Source: Ostrinia nubilalis
Taxonomy: Eukaryota > Arthropoda > Insecta > Lepidoptera > Crambidae
Direction: 5' to 3'
DNA: 64,000 nt
Assembly (NCBI RefSeq): GCF_963855985.1
Contig: NC_087093.1
Location: 18,243,001 to 18,307,000 of the forward strand
This document shows positions 24,038 to 34,975 of the stretch, one piece after another; positions within the stretch are counted from its first letter, which is position 1; each line of letters begins with the position of its first letter. Made by a program: the position numbers and the translations under genes. Under the pieces are notes generated by a model that searched no databases, was not told where the DNA came from, and worked only from the letters and a program-made list of their open reading frames with translations.

Positions 24038-25473
24038 TAGGCCAGTAGAATTAAACACAAAAATTAATTAAATCGGAAATAATTCCTACAAAAGATTTTT
24101 TTGCTTTAATGGCTTCATTGGTTGCCCATTAAGACTCTCCTAAGTTTTCGACTTCGACGGAGTTGTGCTTAAGTGGTGGGGGCCCCCGAAAGCTGCGTTT
24201 TTTCGGTTTTCCGGTTATACCGCGTAAAGGACTTACCCTATCGAAAAGTGGTCTTCATGACGGTTAAAGGGCACTTAATCCTGCATTGAATAAGACCAAA
24301 TTCATATGTTTTGGACAAACCGTTCTCGCGCTAAAGTTCGGCAAAGTAGAAAATATACGTATAATTAATGACCCTCTCCACGTCCAATGGCTTGTTACCC
24401 ACATGCTTCCAAGCCTTGTAAAGGGTCGCCTTAACCAGTGTAACCCTAACAAGGCTCACGAGTTTGATTCGCTTATCCTTGTTCGTCCCAGCCGTTCCTT
24501 AACTGCGGTTGCTGCACCTCTTCCTGGCACTCTCCTGAACGACTCTGTGTTACCTAATTTGGCTGCCCCTCTTCCTTGTACCCTCCTGTACGATTTCAAT
24601 GCTTAGCCATATGCCTGGTCCAAGGTTCGACGCCACAAAATCAACTTCGTACGAGTGAAAATAGTTTAAATACTATTTCCCGTGCTTGCAACATTTTTCT
24701 TTACTGCTTCGCCTCTATTAGTCGTAGAGTGATTGTATATATTCTATAGCTTTCCTCAATTTATGAGCTATTCAACACAAAAATAATGATTTCAATCAAA
24801 CTAGTAATTCTTAAGATTAGCGCGTTCAAACAAACAAACAAAAAACTCTTCAGCGTTTTAATATGAACTTGTTGTTGTTGATTTTTGGCGTCGAACCTTA
24901 GACCAGGCATACGGCTAAGCAACGTAGTCATGCAGGAGGATACAAGGAAGAGGGGCAGCCACAGTAGGTAACACAGAGTCGTTCAGGTGAGTGCCAGGAA
25001 GAGGTGCAGCAACCGCAGTTAAGGAACGGCTGGGACGAACAAGGATAGACGCATCAAGCTCGTAAGCCTTGATAGGGTTACACTGGTTGAGGTGGCCCTT
25101 TTCAAGACTTGGAAGCCTGTGGGTAACAAACCATTGGACGTGGAGAGGGTCATTAATTATACGTATATTTTCTACTTTGTCGAACTTTAGCGCGAGAACG
25201 GTTTGTCCAAAACATATGAATTTGGTGTTATTCAATGCAAGATTAAGTGCCCTTCAACCGTCATGAAGACCACTTTTTGATAGGGTAAGTCCTTTACGCG
25301 GTATAACCGGAAAACCGAAAAAATGCCCCTTTCGGGGGCCCCCACCACTTAAGCACAACTCCGTCGAAGTCGAAAACTTAGAAGAGTCTTAATGGGCAAC
25401 CAATGAAGCCATTAAAACAATAAAATCTTTTATATGAATTATTACCGATTTAAAAGCTAATTCTACTGGACTA
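24038..25473. mobile_element. Foldback DNA element B, terminus TAGTCCAGTAGAATTA, TTA target duplication
   Basis: Two arms of roughly 560 bp or more (about 24038-24630 and 24880-25473) are reverse complements with high similarity. The right end reads in reverse as TAGTCCAGTAGAATTA; the left end is the variant TAGGCCAGTAGAATTA. Flanks are TTA at 24035-24037 and TTA at 25474-25476. Each arm carries the same open frame of about 106 codons pointing to the centre (24286-24606 + and 24915-25235 -), lacking an ATG at its start. No known domain is recognised in it. Terminus and 3-bp duplication match elements A and C. Confidence 0.85.
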
Positions 25474-25639
25474 TTATAGAAACGATCATTTCTCTAAATA
25501 GGACGCGAGACGATAAAAAATGAGCTCACGAGTGGCACCGACGATTGTCAGATTTACAAAGAAATACGTCTCGTTATGTGCACGTACCCCGTTACTAGTA
25601 AATTATGACTATCGAAGACCATTAAACGTGATTAAGGCA

Positions 25640-25970
25640 ATTTATAATGTTTATTCGGCCGCGATATAAATTAAAGCGGCAATAAACGAGTGTGGAGTTC
25701 GGCGGAGGCTGCGCCCGCATTCGCCCGCGCCACGCGCCGCTAAAGACCTCCGGCGATTTTTGATCAAATGCAGTTAACTGCGGCTAAAGGGTTGCGGCGC
25801 GTGGCGCGGATTGCACCCTCCCCCCCTCGCCACCTCCCCTCGCCCCTCCCGCGCCCACGCGCCAGCTGCGCGCGCGCATGCCGCTCCGATATCCCGAAAT
25901 GTGATTTACGCGATTCCGAATTCAATTTCAATTCCGTGACGAAAGAGGTGACTTTTTTGTAATTTCCGGA
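25640..25970. promoter_or_regulatory. GC-rich island with GCAACCCTT motif (minus strand)
   Basis: GC-rich block directly after foldback element B. The minus strand reads CGCCGCAACCCTTTAGC near 25785-25800. Frames on both strands are compositional. Candidate regulatory island, by character only. Confidence 0.3.
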
Positions 25971-26394
25971 CCGCGTGTCACATCGAGATTCAGCAAGAAA
26001 AAGTATGTTCAACAGATATGAGCCTCATTAACGATGTAACTGTCTATTGTTGGTTGCCGCTCGGCAGTGTGAACAAAAACATTTCACCGTACACACATTA
26101 AACCTTATCTATACTAATTTATTGTACATTAGTATCAGTCAAAATACTTGAGCGAAATTAATTCACAACTTTTACGATTATTATGTAGATGCACGAATTA
26201 ACATGACTCGTCTCGATGGCATGTTGATAAAAACTATTACTGTCTTATTGTTTGATCGTATGATTGATAATATGGTAATTGGTACATGCGATGCCTCTTA
26301 GCGCGCTTCATTATGCGGCCTCATCGCATTGAGCTCGCCGCGAGAGCCACTGAGCATCACAATCATTTGAAGCTTGCAAAAAGTCACGTATCGC

Positions 26395-26585
26395 TGCGCT
26401 GCGACGCTCCCTGCGAAGCGTTGGCGATGCTCGTTTGGTCGCGCGTCGCGTACCGCTGCCTACGACGGTCCCTGCGTCGCGTCAGCGATGATCGTTTGGT
26501 CGCGCTTCGCGTACCGCTACCTACGACTACGACGCTCCCTGCGACGCGTCGGCGATGCTCGTTTGGTCGCGCGACAGGTCCCGCA
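26395..26585. repeat. GC-rich tandem repeat, about 61-67 bp x 3
   Basis: Three tandem units share CCCTGCG, CGATG(C/A)TCGTTTGGTCGCGC and GCGTACCGCT. CCCTGCG recurs at 26409, 26470 and 26537, giving periods of 61 and 67 bp; the third has a 6-bp TACGAC duplication. Frames run through because the unit lacks stops. Confidence 0.85.
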
Positions 26586-27119
26586 GACGGCACCGATGTG
26601 ACGTCGCTGACTCCTTGTGCCTGCTGTAGCATTCCGTTGACTCTCGTGTTCATTTGACGCTATCTGGAGTGCGTAATTCAAAATGTATCTTTTAACTAAA
26701 TTACATTGTAAATTGCGTCAGCAACTGTGCTTAATATACCTACTCGTAATAGCTATCTTAATTGCCATACACGAAATTATGAATTAGTTTAAAATGTTAA
26801 AAAATTATTAGCAAAAATTAAACTTATAATTGTTTCTTTCTTTCTGTCATAAGGAAATTAACATGCAACATAAGGAAACAAAACACTAATTATAATTAAC
26901 TAATCACAAAAGTAGCTTTTGTATCTAAATAACGAACCATTTCTTTTACTTAAGTTGTGAAAACTGGAAATGATTTTGTTTATTTATTTATATTAGGAAA
27001 ATCAGGGTTTACGGTAAATAATATAATGATGTTACCAAGTCAACATTCCGTTATATTTGGAAATGTTAATTGGTACGACAGTTTGGATAGTGTAATATCA
27101 TCGCAGCATCGTCTCAGCA

Positions 27120-28110
27120 TGCACGAGCAGCCCGGCTCCTCCCCCGCGGGCAGCCAGCAGCAGCGCTCGCGGGCGCGGGCTCCTGTACATATTGTTTACG
27201 CGACCATAAACTCGCAATCGGCCCCGTCTCCGGAGACACCGCTTCTCTATGAATTGTTTACGACCCAGCCGCTGTTTGTGGAGCTAGATTTCTTGATTAT
27301 TACCGAGCCCTCTCGTGGATTGATGAACGATTGTGGGTTTAAAATAACCTTTTGAGATTTGGCCAAAGAAAATTCATAATAAATGATTCCGTTTGTTGAC
27401 CTTTTTCTGTAGCCGCCATGTTATTCAAGCGACTCTTTATTGCATGCGTAAATAAATGATCAATCTAATAAATTGAAAGTAAATCACATTAAACTCGGAG
27501 TGAGTTCTGAGTCATAAAATAATTTAATAGCATTGTAACACTGAGTGCTCTTTATTTCCTTCATGAATGATATTATGTTACGTATTACACCATAAAGCAT
27601 TCACAGATACTGCAATCGTTTATTTCCAGTATAGTATTGTTTAGCGTTCTACGTATGCGCACGACGAGACGGAGTACCGCGTGTGCACCACATAATCTGA
27701 ACTTAAAGCGAGTGCGTTGGATAGAAGCAGCGTACACGATTACCGCGGGCACCCGAGCGACGGCTGGCCCGCCGAGATGCCATTAGCGCGGCTCACATTA
27801 TTTATAACGAGGTCGGATGCACCCTCCGCAGGTCATACATCATAGTTTAAATTAAAACTGGCCGATATTGTCGTGACGGAATAATTTACAAATGACGTTT
27901 ATCATAAATCATGCGCCGTGTGCAACCCTTGCCGCCCGCCCGGGCCCGCGCCCGCGCCCTACGCGCGACAATCCGTTTTTTACGCGCGTATTTCCATACG
28001 GGTAAAGGGTAAAGAGCAAAGGGTGCCGCCGGAGCCAATCCCGGCCGCGCGCGCATCTACATGTCATTTACATACGCCGCCCCGGCGCACCTAGCTGCTT
28101 ATGTAAGGTA
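27120..28110. promoter_or_regulatory. GC-rich islands with repeated AACCCTT / AAAGGGT motifs
   Basis: Two GC-rich blocks (27120-27300 and about 27650-28110) separated by AT-rich DNA. The second holds GTGCAACCCTTGCCG at about 27927, then GGGTAAAGGG and GCAAAGGGTGCCG near 28010-28030. A frame at 26957-27355 reads through the first block, but I find no clean splice sites and do not call an exon. Possible cis-regulatory DNA of the POU gene. Confidence 0.3.
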
Positions 28111-28640
28111 TGCCGAGGTGACCTGATTTACATACATGTTATACAAAGAGTTGTTATGTGCCAGCGCAGATAAATGATAAAGTAATGGTGTCACCATTAA
28201 CAACAATGTAAAAATATAACAATGACATTTAGGAATAAAGTGAATATCCCACGAAACCCAAATGAGTACCTTATAAAATACTTTGTAGGTAATATGCCAA
28301 TATTATCCAAAATGTGACAATAACATCATTCAAGTTTTTTTTATAAATCCAAATAGCGTAACGGTTTCGTAGCGCTCAGTGACGCTTCCGACTCGAGAGT
28401 CATTCACATCAATCTTTGCGCATTATGTTGGCTGAAGTGTTTGAATTCAGTTAATGCAAATTTAGATTATGAATTCAATGCGTTATTTCATAAAACATTG
28501 TTGATTTATGATCATATTCCATTATTATTTATGATTCCATTGGTCGTATGAATGAAATGTCAATCTTCTACATAATTTAAAAAGAAGTAAAGAACTCTAC
28601 AATTTGTATTTTGACGCTAAATATTGCTAATCAGTATACT

Positions 28641-28766
28641 TTTAGGCTGAGTTGCACCACCTAATTTTGACCGTAACTATAACGATAACCAGTGTTTTTT
28701 GTATGAAGTTTGACAGATTTTTGCCGTTTGTCAAAGTTAAAGTAAGATGGTGCAACCCAGCCTAAA
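28641..28766. mobile_element. MITE of the GGCTGAGTTGCACCA family, complete copy
   Basis: Ends TTTAGGCTGAGTTGCACCA and TGGTGCAACCCAGCCTAAA are inverted. The middle holds CCGTAACTATAACGATAACC and TTTGACAGATTTTTG. This 126-bp type is very common in lepidopteran genomes. A truncated relative is at 19596-19672. Confidence 0.9.
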
Positions 28767-28789
28767 GGATTCATCATCATCACTATCAC

Positions 28790-28944
28790 TACATAGTATA
28801 AAACAAAGTTATTTCCCGATGTCTGTCCCTATGTATGCTAAGATCTCGGATTTTGTTGCGGTTTTTTTAAATAGGTAGAGTGATTCAAGAGGAAGGTTCA
28901 TAAATGTATACTTAGCACCCGTGCGAAGCCGGAGCGGGTCGTTA
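28790..28944 (+). mobile_element. Non-autonomous Helitron-like element, 3' end
   Basis: Starts near CATAGTATAAAACAAAGTTA and ends with ACCCGTGCGAAGCCGGAGCGG, whose ACCCG/CGGGT bases form a small hairpin just before TCGTTAGT (CTAGT-like). That is the usual Helitron 3' end. The internal TAGAGTGATTCAAGAGGAAG is shared by a widespread lepidopteran family. Internally shortened; no coding capacity. Confidence 0.7.
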
Positions 28945-29029
28945 GTTATCACCATAAAATATCAATATTTCACAGATGAACTAAGTCGCGACGGCGTAAG
29001 AAAGCAATCTCAAGCGTCTGTGTCTAGTT

Positions 29030-29225
29030 CAACCTGTTGTTGGCGGGCGCGGGCGGGGGCGATGCAGCTGCAGCTATTGATTAGCGCCTCAATCAGCCCC
29101 CCCCTGCCCCCCTGCCCCTGCCCCCCTCCGGCGCGCCCCGCCCGGCCGCCATTGTTCTCGTTACATCATCGCGACATGCAAATAATTGGCGCTCCACGTG
29201 TAACTGTAATCGGCCGGTAAACAAA
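29030..29225. promoter_or_regulatory. GC-rich island with POU octamer
   Basis: GC-rich block with CAGCTGCAGCTATTGATTAG, a C-rich tract, GCCGCCATTGTTCTC and a perfect octamer ATGCAAAT at 29176-29183 next to AATTGGCGC. Two further octamers flank at 28454 and 29789. A POU-responsive enhancer is a reasonable guess but unproven. Confidence 0.35.
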
Positions 29226-31227
29226 TTAACTGTCATTCTTCGTCCGTTGACTTTACAAGAAACGGTTACGCAAATATTTTTTCTATACAAATCTAATTAG
29301 AGCCGGCGATGCGTAATTGTAGAGTCGGCTACGTAGATTCTAATGTAAAATATGTGATGTTTCTTGATTATACACTTTCTTAAATATTTACTATTTAAAC
29401 TTAATACAAAGGTAGACACTTCTCACTTTACTTTTACCCCGAACTATGCAACGGTGGTGCATCCGTTCCTGTACATCGTTTCTCTATTATTTTCTCAAAG
29501 CCTGCCGTCATGTAATTTTTCCTGTCTAATCTAATTTTGTTTTATGATAGTTAAACTGGGGTAAGTTTTCGGGTCAGGTTTGGAATAATAGTTTAATCCT
29601 AATATACAAACGACTTCAAATTTGCTATGCTGGTTCTATGTTGATCAGCTAAAATAGCGAACAAAAGTCACTGCTGTTTCATTTGACAGCAAATTTCACG
29701 GCACATTATGTAAATGAGGTCGACTAGCGGCGAACGCGAACAGTTGTACGCGCGGGATTAGAGGGCCCTCCCCTCCGCCGAATTGAAAATGCAAATACAG
29801 CGCTAATGCAACATGGCCGACCCCTGCCCTCTGCAAAGATTTCATTAAAAAGTCCGAGATCTGACTACACAATACGAGCTTCAAGAACAACGAGCATGTT
29901 TGGGAACATTCATAATCTGTTTATGTTGAATCATTAATGAACTCGCCATTTTCATAATTTGACAAGTATTTTTAATTCTTGTTTATTCCGACTTCATTTT
30001 CGATCCCAAGTGCACTTTCCTTCTCAAATTAAACCGGTGTACTTAAATTAAATAACCAATAAATAAATGACAATCGGTTATTGTCTATAATTTAGTGGAT
30101 ATTTTAAAAGACTTATCTATTACTATTTATTTTAATTTTTATTACATTAGTTAATTCCCTTTATAATGTTTACTAGTTCATTTACTCCGCAATAGTGTAG
30201 AGCATTTTTAATTAATTATATTCAACTAAGACTGGATACTTTATCCAGTATTACTAATAAGTATTTATAAAATTATATGCCCATTATGTAGAGCCTCACA
30301 CATGTTAGCTAACACTTGTTCCTACATTATTTGTCTATTCGTTCAGAAAATAATAAAGTGAGGTATAATATGCGGACACAGGACAGTGTGGGACCTCCAC
30401 AGGTGAGCAACGTCCTGCCAGCGGAATGGCCCCCGAGGGAGCCGGGACGGATGCCTCTTCTGGCCTCCTTAATGGTTTACTCCACTCGCGATGCACTAAC
30501 CCTTTTCAATATTACACGACGCTCTTGATGCTTTCGGTGTGAGTCCTAAATCTTCAGGGTGAGGATCAAAATACATTAAAAATAAAAAAGTTTGTTTCTA
30601 GAAACTTCATAGTTTACATTTTAATCGGCTTCAGAACTCTTCGCGGATTTTTATAGACGTTAAGATTATGACATCGAAACAAATAAACAAAGAAGTTTAT
30701 TTTTGTAACAATAAACTATAGGAAAATAGTAGACTCAGATAATGAAGTAAGCATAAAAGCTCACTGTGGTCTTTAGATTAAACTATCTAAATCACGCTAC
30801 ATATTTTGGTTCGTGAACAATAAACAGAATGCCGAGCGCCGATAGCATCGCGCGGGCAGTTGTCAGCGCGCAGATCGGCGATCGGCCGCTCGTAATAAGC
30901 GCCGAGACAATTGGCTATTCTTTGGCTATGTAATTGCTGTTTTTCGTTGACGAAACTAAACGGTACTTACACAAAAGGACAATGTTCGTTCTCCATACAT
31001 TGTTCGCCTAAGAACCAACAATTTTGACATTTACTACCCGAAAGCGAAATAATACGATTCTGTGTGTAAGAACAATGATTCCTGATGGACACTTGCCATA
31101 AAATTAATGATTAAGAATATTAAATCACAGCGATTTTATAATATGTCGTTTATGACAACATGGCGTCTAATGTATTAAGTGAATGTATGAACACCGATTC
31201 GCGAAAAATGTTTTGTATTGTCGTCAC
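29226..31227. other. Non-coding stretch
   Basis: No gene recognised. Contains an octamer at 29789-29796 and GC-rich patches at 29700-29830, 30380-30480 and 30830-30900. The 30316-30528 frame lacks splice context. Confidence 0.35.
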
Positions 31228-31551
31228 GCCGAGTCGCAGTCAAATAGTATAAAATAATAGAACAAGTTTTAGAAATACAACTCGGCATTCCACTTTTATA
31301 ATATGCCCACATATTGCACGTAAATAAACAACATGAATCGTAGGTTGTTTCCACCCTTGTCATCTGACACATGAAATAAACTCCTATTGTATTATAGATA
31401 TCGAAGCCGAATCGTATATAATAATAGAATGGGTTTTGGAGATCACTCGGGGTTCCACTTTTATAAAATACCTACATTTGCATAAAAATAACACGAATCA
31501 TGAGTTTTCTTTTCACCATTTACATCTGACACGAGATAACAAACTCCTATC
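31228..31551. repeat. Diverged tandem duplication, two units of about 150-160 bp
   Basis: Units at 31228-31388 and 31406-31551 share, in the same order, GCCGA(G/A)TCG, ATAATAGAA, TTCCACTTTTATAA, CATCTGACAC and AAACTCCTAT. Unit 2 has gained an octamer ATTTGCAT at 31476. No coding capacity. Confidence 0.8.
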
Positions 31552-31984
31552 TCCATGACTACCGTCGTAGTCTATGCCAAAGACTACAATATTTTAAGCA
31601 AGAAGTTTCAAACCTTAGCGGCTACGGTAACCCCTGGGCCACATACATCGTGATAACATTCGGTCGACACTGGAACGAAGTCTTGCGATTATGCAAAAAA
31701 GCATCGTATTCTAGTGCGGCTATATCACGTTCAACCGGGGTTTTAATTCGACTAAAGTCCTGACTAAAGACTGGAAGAAAATACGCCGCATTGTATGAGC
31801 ACTTCGTGTTCGCTAAAGCGGCTTCAGATCTAGAGCCCACATAGTTTTCTTTCCAATAATATCCGCAAGTAGCGCTGCATGATCTTTACAACAAAAACGG
31901 CAATAGTTATTAAGGTGCCAAAATTATATGATTACTTTGGCACGGTATTATACACGTTCGAAGATTTGTCATTTTCATTCATTT

Positions 31985-32135
31985 CATCATCATCATCATC
32001 ATTTCAGCCACAGGACGTCCACTACTGAACATAGGCCTCCCCCAATGACTTCCACATCGCACGGTTGGTAGCGGCCTGCATCCAGCGCCTTCCCGCTACC
32101 TTTATCAGGTCGCCGGTCCACCTTGTGGTGGGTTG
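31985..32135 (-). pseudogene. RTE-type LINE 3' fragment, (ATG)n tail
   Basis: Minus-strand C-terminal end of the RTE-type ORF (RWTGDLIKVAGRRWMQAATN, then WKSLGEAYV), ending at the left in a (CAT)n run, which on the minus strand is an ATG-repeat tail. Severely 5'-truncated. Confidence 0.85.
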
Positions 32136-32319
32136 ACATTGCAGAATATGACTTTTGATAGGTTCATCATAGAATTCGGCGGGGATATCCTCACGGAGGA
32201 AGTTCGTAAAAGGGCGGAACAAGATCTTATAATAATGCAAGGCCGAAGCTGTAACGCGCGTGCTCCTACGTGTAATCCGGCGAGTATACAATAAATAGTA
32301 ATGTCTGGTAAATAGTGGT

Positions 32320-32580
32320 AATACGTATCGTTCGTTCGTTCGTTTCAGCCGAAAAGACGTCCACTGCTGGACAAAGGCCTCCCCCAAGGATTTCCACGAA
32401 GACCGATCCTGCACCGCTCGCATACAGGCACCTCCCGCGACCTTCACCAGATCGTCGGTCCACCTAGTGGGAGGCCTGCCCACGCTACGTCTTTCGGCTC
32501 GTGGTCGCCACTCAAGAACTTTCCTGCCCCAGCGGCCATCAGCTCTACGAGCTATGTGCCCCGCCCCGTCTATGTCTATA
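32320..32580 (-). pseudogene. RTE-type LINE 3' fragment, (CGAA)n tail
   Basis: Minus strand reads into a C-terminal RT tail (GRPPTRWTDDLVKVAGGA, then RSSWKSLGEAFVQQW). The left edge holds CGTTCGTTCGTTCG, a tetranucleotide tail, so it belongs to a different subfamily from the neighbour at 31985. The region between and beyond is not recognised. Confidence 0.85.
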
Positions 32581-33791
32581 TGCGCTACGATTACAGGGTA
32601 TCATTTTGCATAGTCGCAAGACTTCACTCCGCTGCTGTCAAATCAATGTCGCATAATGTTATCGCAATGTGTGTGGCACTTGAATGACAATGAAAATCAG
32701 GGTTACCATTTTATAAGATCTCCTCACTATTGAGGGTAACAAAGTAACATTAATAATCTAGCCATTAATTACATTTATTACCTATACGAGAAAGTAAAGC
32801 AACATGCGGTTTTATTTTAATTTGTAAAATATTTGTAACAGTTTGTTCCAAGTTTAGTTTTACAACAGTATTGCTGTTTCAGCTGTCACTGTGAAGCTTT
32901 GGGAAAATAAATAAATACAAAAAATATTAACATAAATATTTATTTAAGTTTTTATGTTCATTATCATAATATGCCAATTTAAGTTACACTGTGTGACAGT
33001 CTTTGACACTAAACAAACTCTTCAGCTTAATAATACCTACCTACAGGGCGTTTTTATAGTTACTCTTGCTGATGAAACAAGAAGGGTTGATTCTACTACT
33101 GAAATACAACTACTTTTCTTACAGGACCAATATCAAATTCTCAAAAAAATTCACATCCTCGTGATGGTAATAATTTCTATGGAGATTTTTTTTTTTTATA
33201 TTCGGTCTCTTGGGATAAGTTATTCCATTTGAGCAGTAGAATTAATCCTTTTTATTTGATCACATATAAAAATAACACAAGTGTGTGTGTTTAGGAAAAC
33301 TTCTTCTTTGGTATGGTATCACTACGGAGTTATAATGTCGGCAACTCTGTATCACTGACTTGTAACTTTCAAACAGTATGAATAATAAGGGCACCACATT
33401 GGTTTTCTTTCTGAAAAAAGGCTTTCACTTTTAGTACTAACCCTTTAGCACTATTTCATTGAAATAAAAATACAATAAACGCACAGAAGACTGAAATTGA
33501 GTCAACTGACGTGACATTTATAATTTGTTGACATTATGACAGTTTGACAAGACTAGGGATTGAAAAAGTTTTAATTGAAAAAGTAAAATGACAATTTATT
33601 AAAACGATTCACAAGGATATAATCGATTAAAAATATTTATAAAATGTTCTGATACTTGCCTGTAGCGATTATCCAATCCTGGTTTCTACTGAAAAACTAC
33701 TTCGTGGCAAGATTTTAATAAAATAATAAAATCTTTATCTTCTCTTTCACAATCTATAAAAGTTCATTTGGTCTATTATTAATGTGCTATG
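32581..33791. other. Non-coding AT-rich stretch
   Basis: No gene recognised. The 92-codon frame at 32954-33232 is of AT-rich composition, matches no family I know and has no splice context. Confidence 0.4.
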
Positions 33792-33906
33792 AATGAGGGT
33801 TTTCGCGATTGAAAAATCCGCGAGATGGCAATACACATTGCAGCATTTGGACCTCACGTCTACGTATTGCCATCTGGCGGATTTTTCAATCGCGAAAACC
33901 CTCATT
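33792..33906. mobile_element. MITE, 115 bp, AATGAGGGTTTTCGCGATTG termini
   Basis: AATGAGGGTTTTCGCGATTG at the left faces CAATCGCGAAAACCCTCATT at the right. The match runs about 43 bp into the element (AAATCCGC, GATGGCAATAC). Non-coding. Confidence 0.9.
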
Positions 33907-34928
33907 GGCATAGATTATGAGAGACTGGCAACTATACTAGGTTGATATATGTTTCTCACACTTCAACTGGCATTGGATTCAACATCGGATTCTGACACTT
34001 TTACAGTTATGATACCATGAATATCAGTTTATGGTCCTAATTATTTTTATTTTATTTACGACCTTCGACCAGTTGGACACTTTAGATAGCTTCTTGTAAT
34101 AGTGTCAATATCTTTTTAGCTTTTAACGCAAATCTAGTCTTCAAAGCAGTTTAATCGATTTATTTTATTTTCAAAATCGATATTTTATTGTCTATGATGG
34201 CCGCAGGAACATCACTATACATGGACTCCCAGCAATAAAGTACGGTAATGCCTCGTACAGATTTTATCGGCAAAAATTATGGAACTTGATAGGTTTTAGA
34301 CCATGCCACGCACCAAAACGTCCGGAAGTTGTAATAGTATTATAGAATAAACGTTAAAAGACTTATTTATTTAATTTTTCAATGCTTAAGTGTCCATTAG
34401 AACGAAAGGGTGCTTAATGTATTAAAAAAAATAGAAAATAATTATGATGGGTTAATGTTTTTTGGCGGTTTTTTAGGCGGTTTCTGACAATGTCCTTTAA
34501 CAACCTCCATGTCGATAGCTGTAACTTTATGGATTCCTTATGGCGAGTTGAATTATTACATTAACGAACAATCCTTACCATAATTAAGGCATGGCCCCAA
34601 TCCAAGGAAAATCTGATAAAATATCCTAAAAAGTAGCATTACGCAAAATTTTACGAGACGAAAATAGTGCAGACGGTATGTTACAAAACAAATGAATCGG
34701 TCACCAGCTGATACCTTGTCTTTTACGAGTTTATGAATAAACACATTAGGGGCCACCTGCCGCCGGCCCGCCGGCCCGCCGCGCCCGCTGCAGCGGCGAG
34801 ATTTATGGCCGTCCGGCGGAATGGCCCCCGCGAGATCGGCGGCGGACAGACACATGTTTTGTCTATAAACACATACGCTACAGGCATTTGCAAACTACCC
34901 AACTTTCCTCAACGATATTGGTTGCACT

Positions 34929-34975
34929 AGCTTCTGCCCGCAGCTATGCTCGCGTAGTCGCGTGGGCTTTAGCCT
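34929..34975 (-). mobile_element. Short Helitron-like 3' end fragment
   Basis: Begins ACTAGCTTCTGCCCGCAGCT and continues TATGCTCGCGTAGTCGCGTGG. In reverse this is a small CTGCGGGCAG hairpin followed by AAGCTAGT, the pattern of a lepidopteran Helitron-like end. Only the terminus is recognisable. Confidence 0.5.

Noticed and set aside
26286..26657. Frames of 75-123 codons on both strands
   Set aside because: They run through the 61-67 bp tandem array and reflect its lack of stops.
26957..27355. 132-codon frame with a Ser/Pro/Gln-rich middle, considered as an upstream POU exon
   Set aside because: No acceptor and donor pair in matching phase was found and the ends are AT-rich non-coding-like sequence.
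32022..32483. 153-codon minus-strand frame
   Set aside because: A chance join of two separate RTE LINE fragments with unrelated DNA between; not one gene.
30421..34830. Shared 15-mer GCGGAATGGCCCCCG at about 30421 and 34815
   Set aside because: One short GC-rich match within 64 kb can arise by chance, and the flanks do not align.
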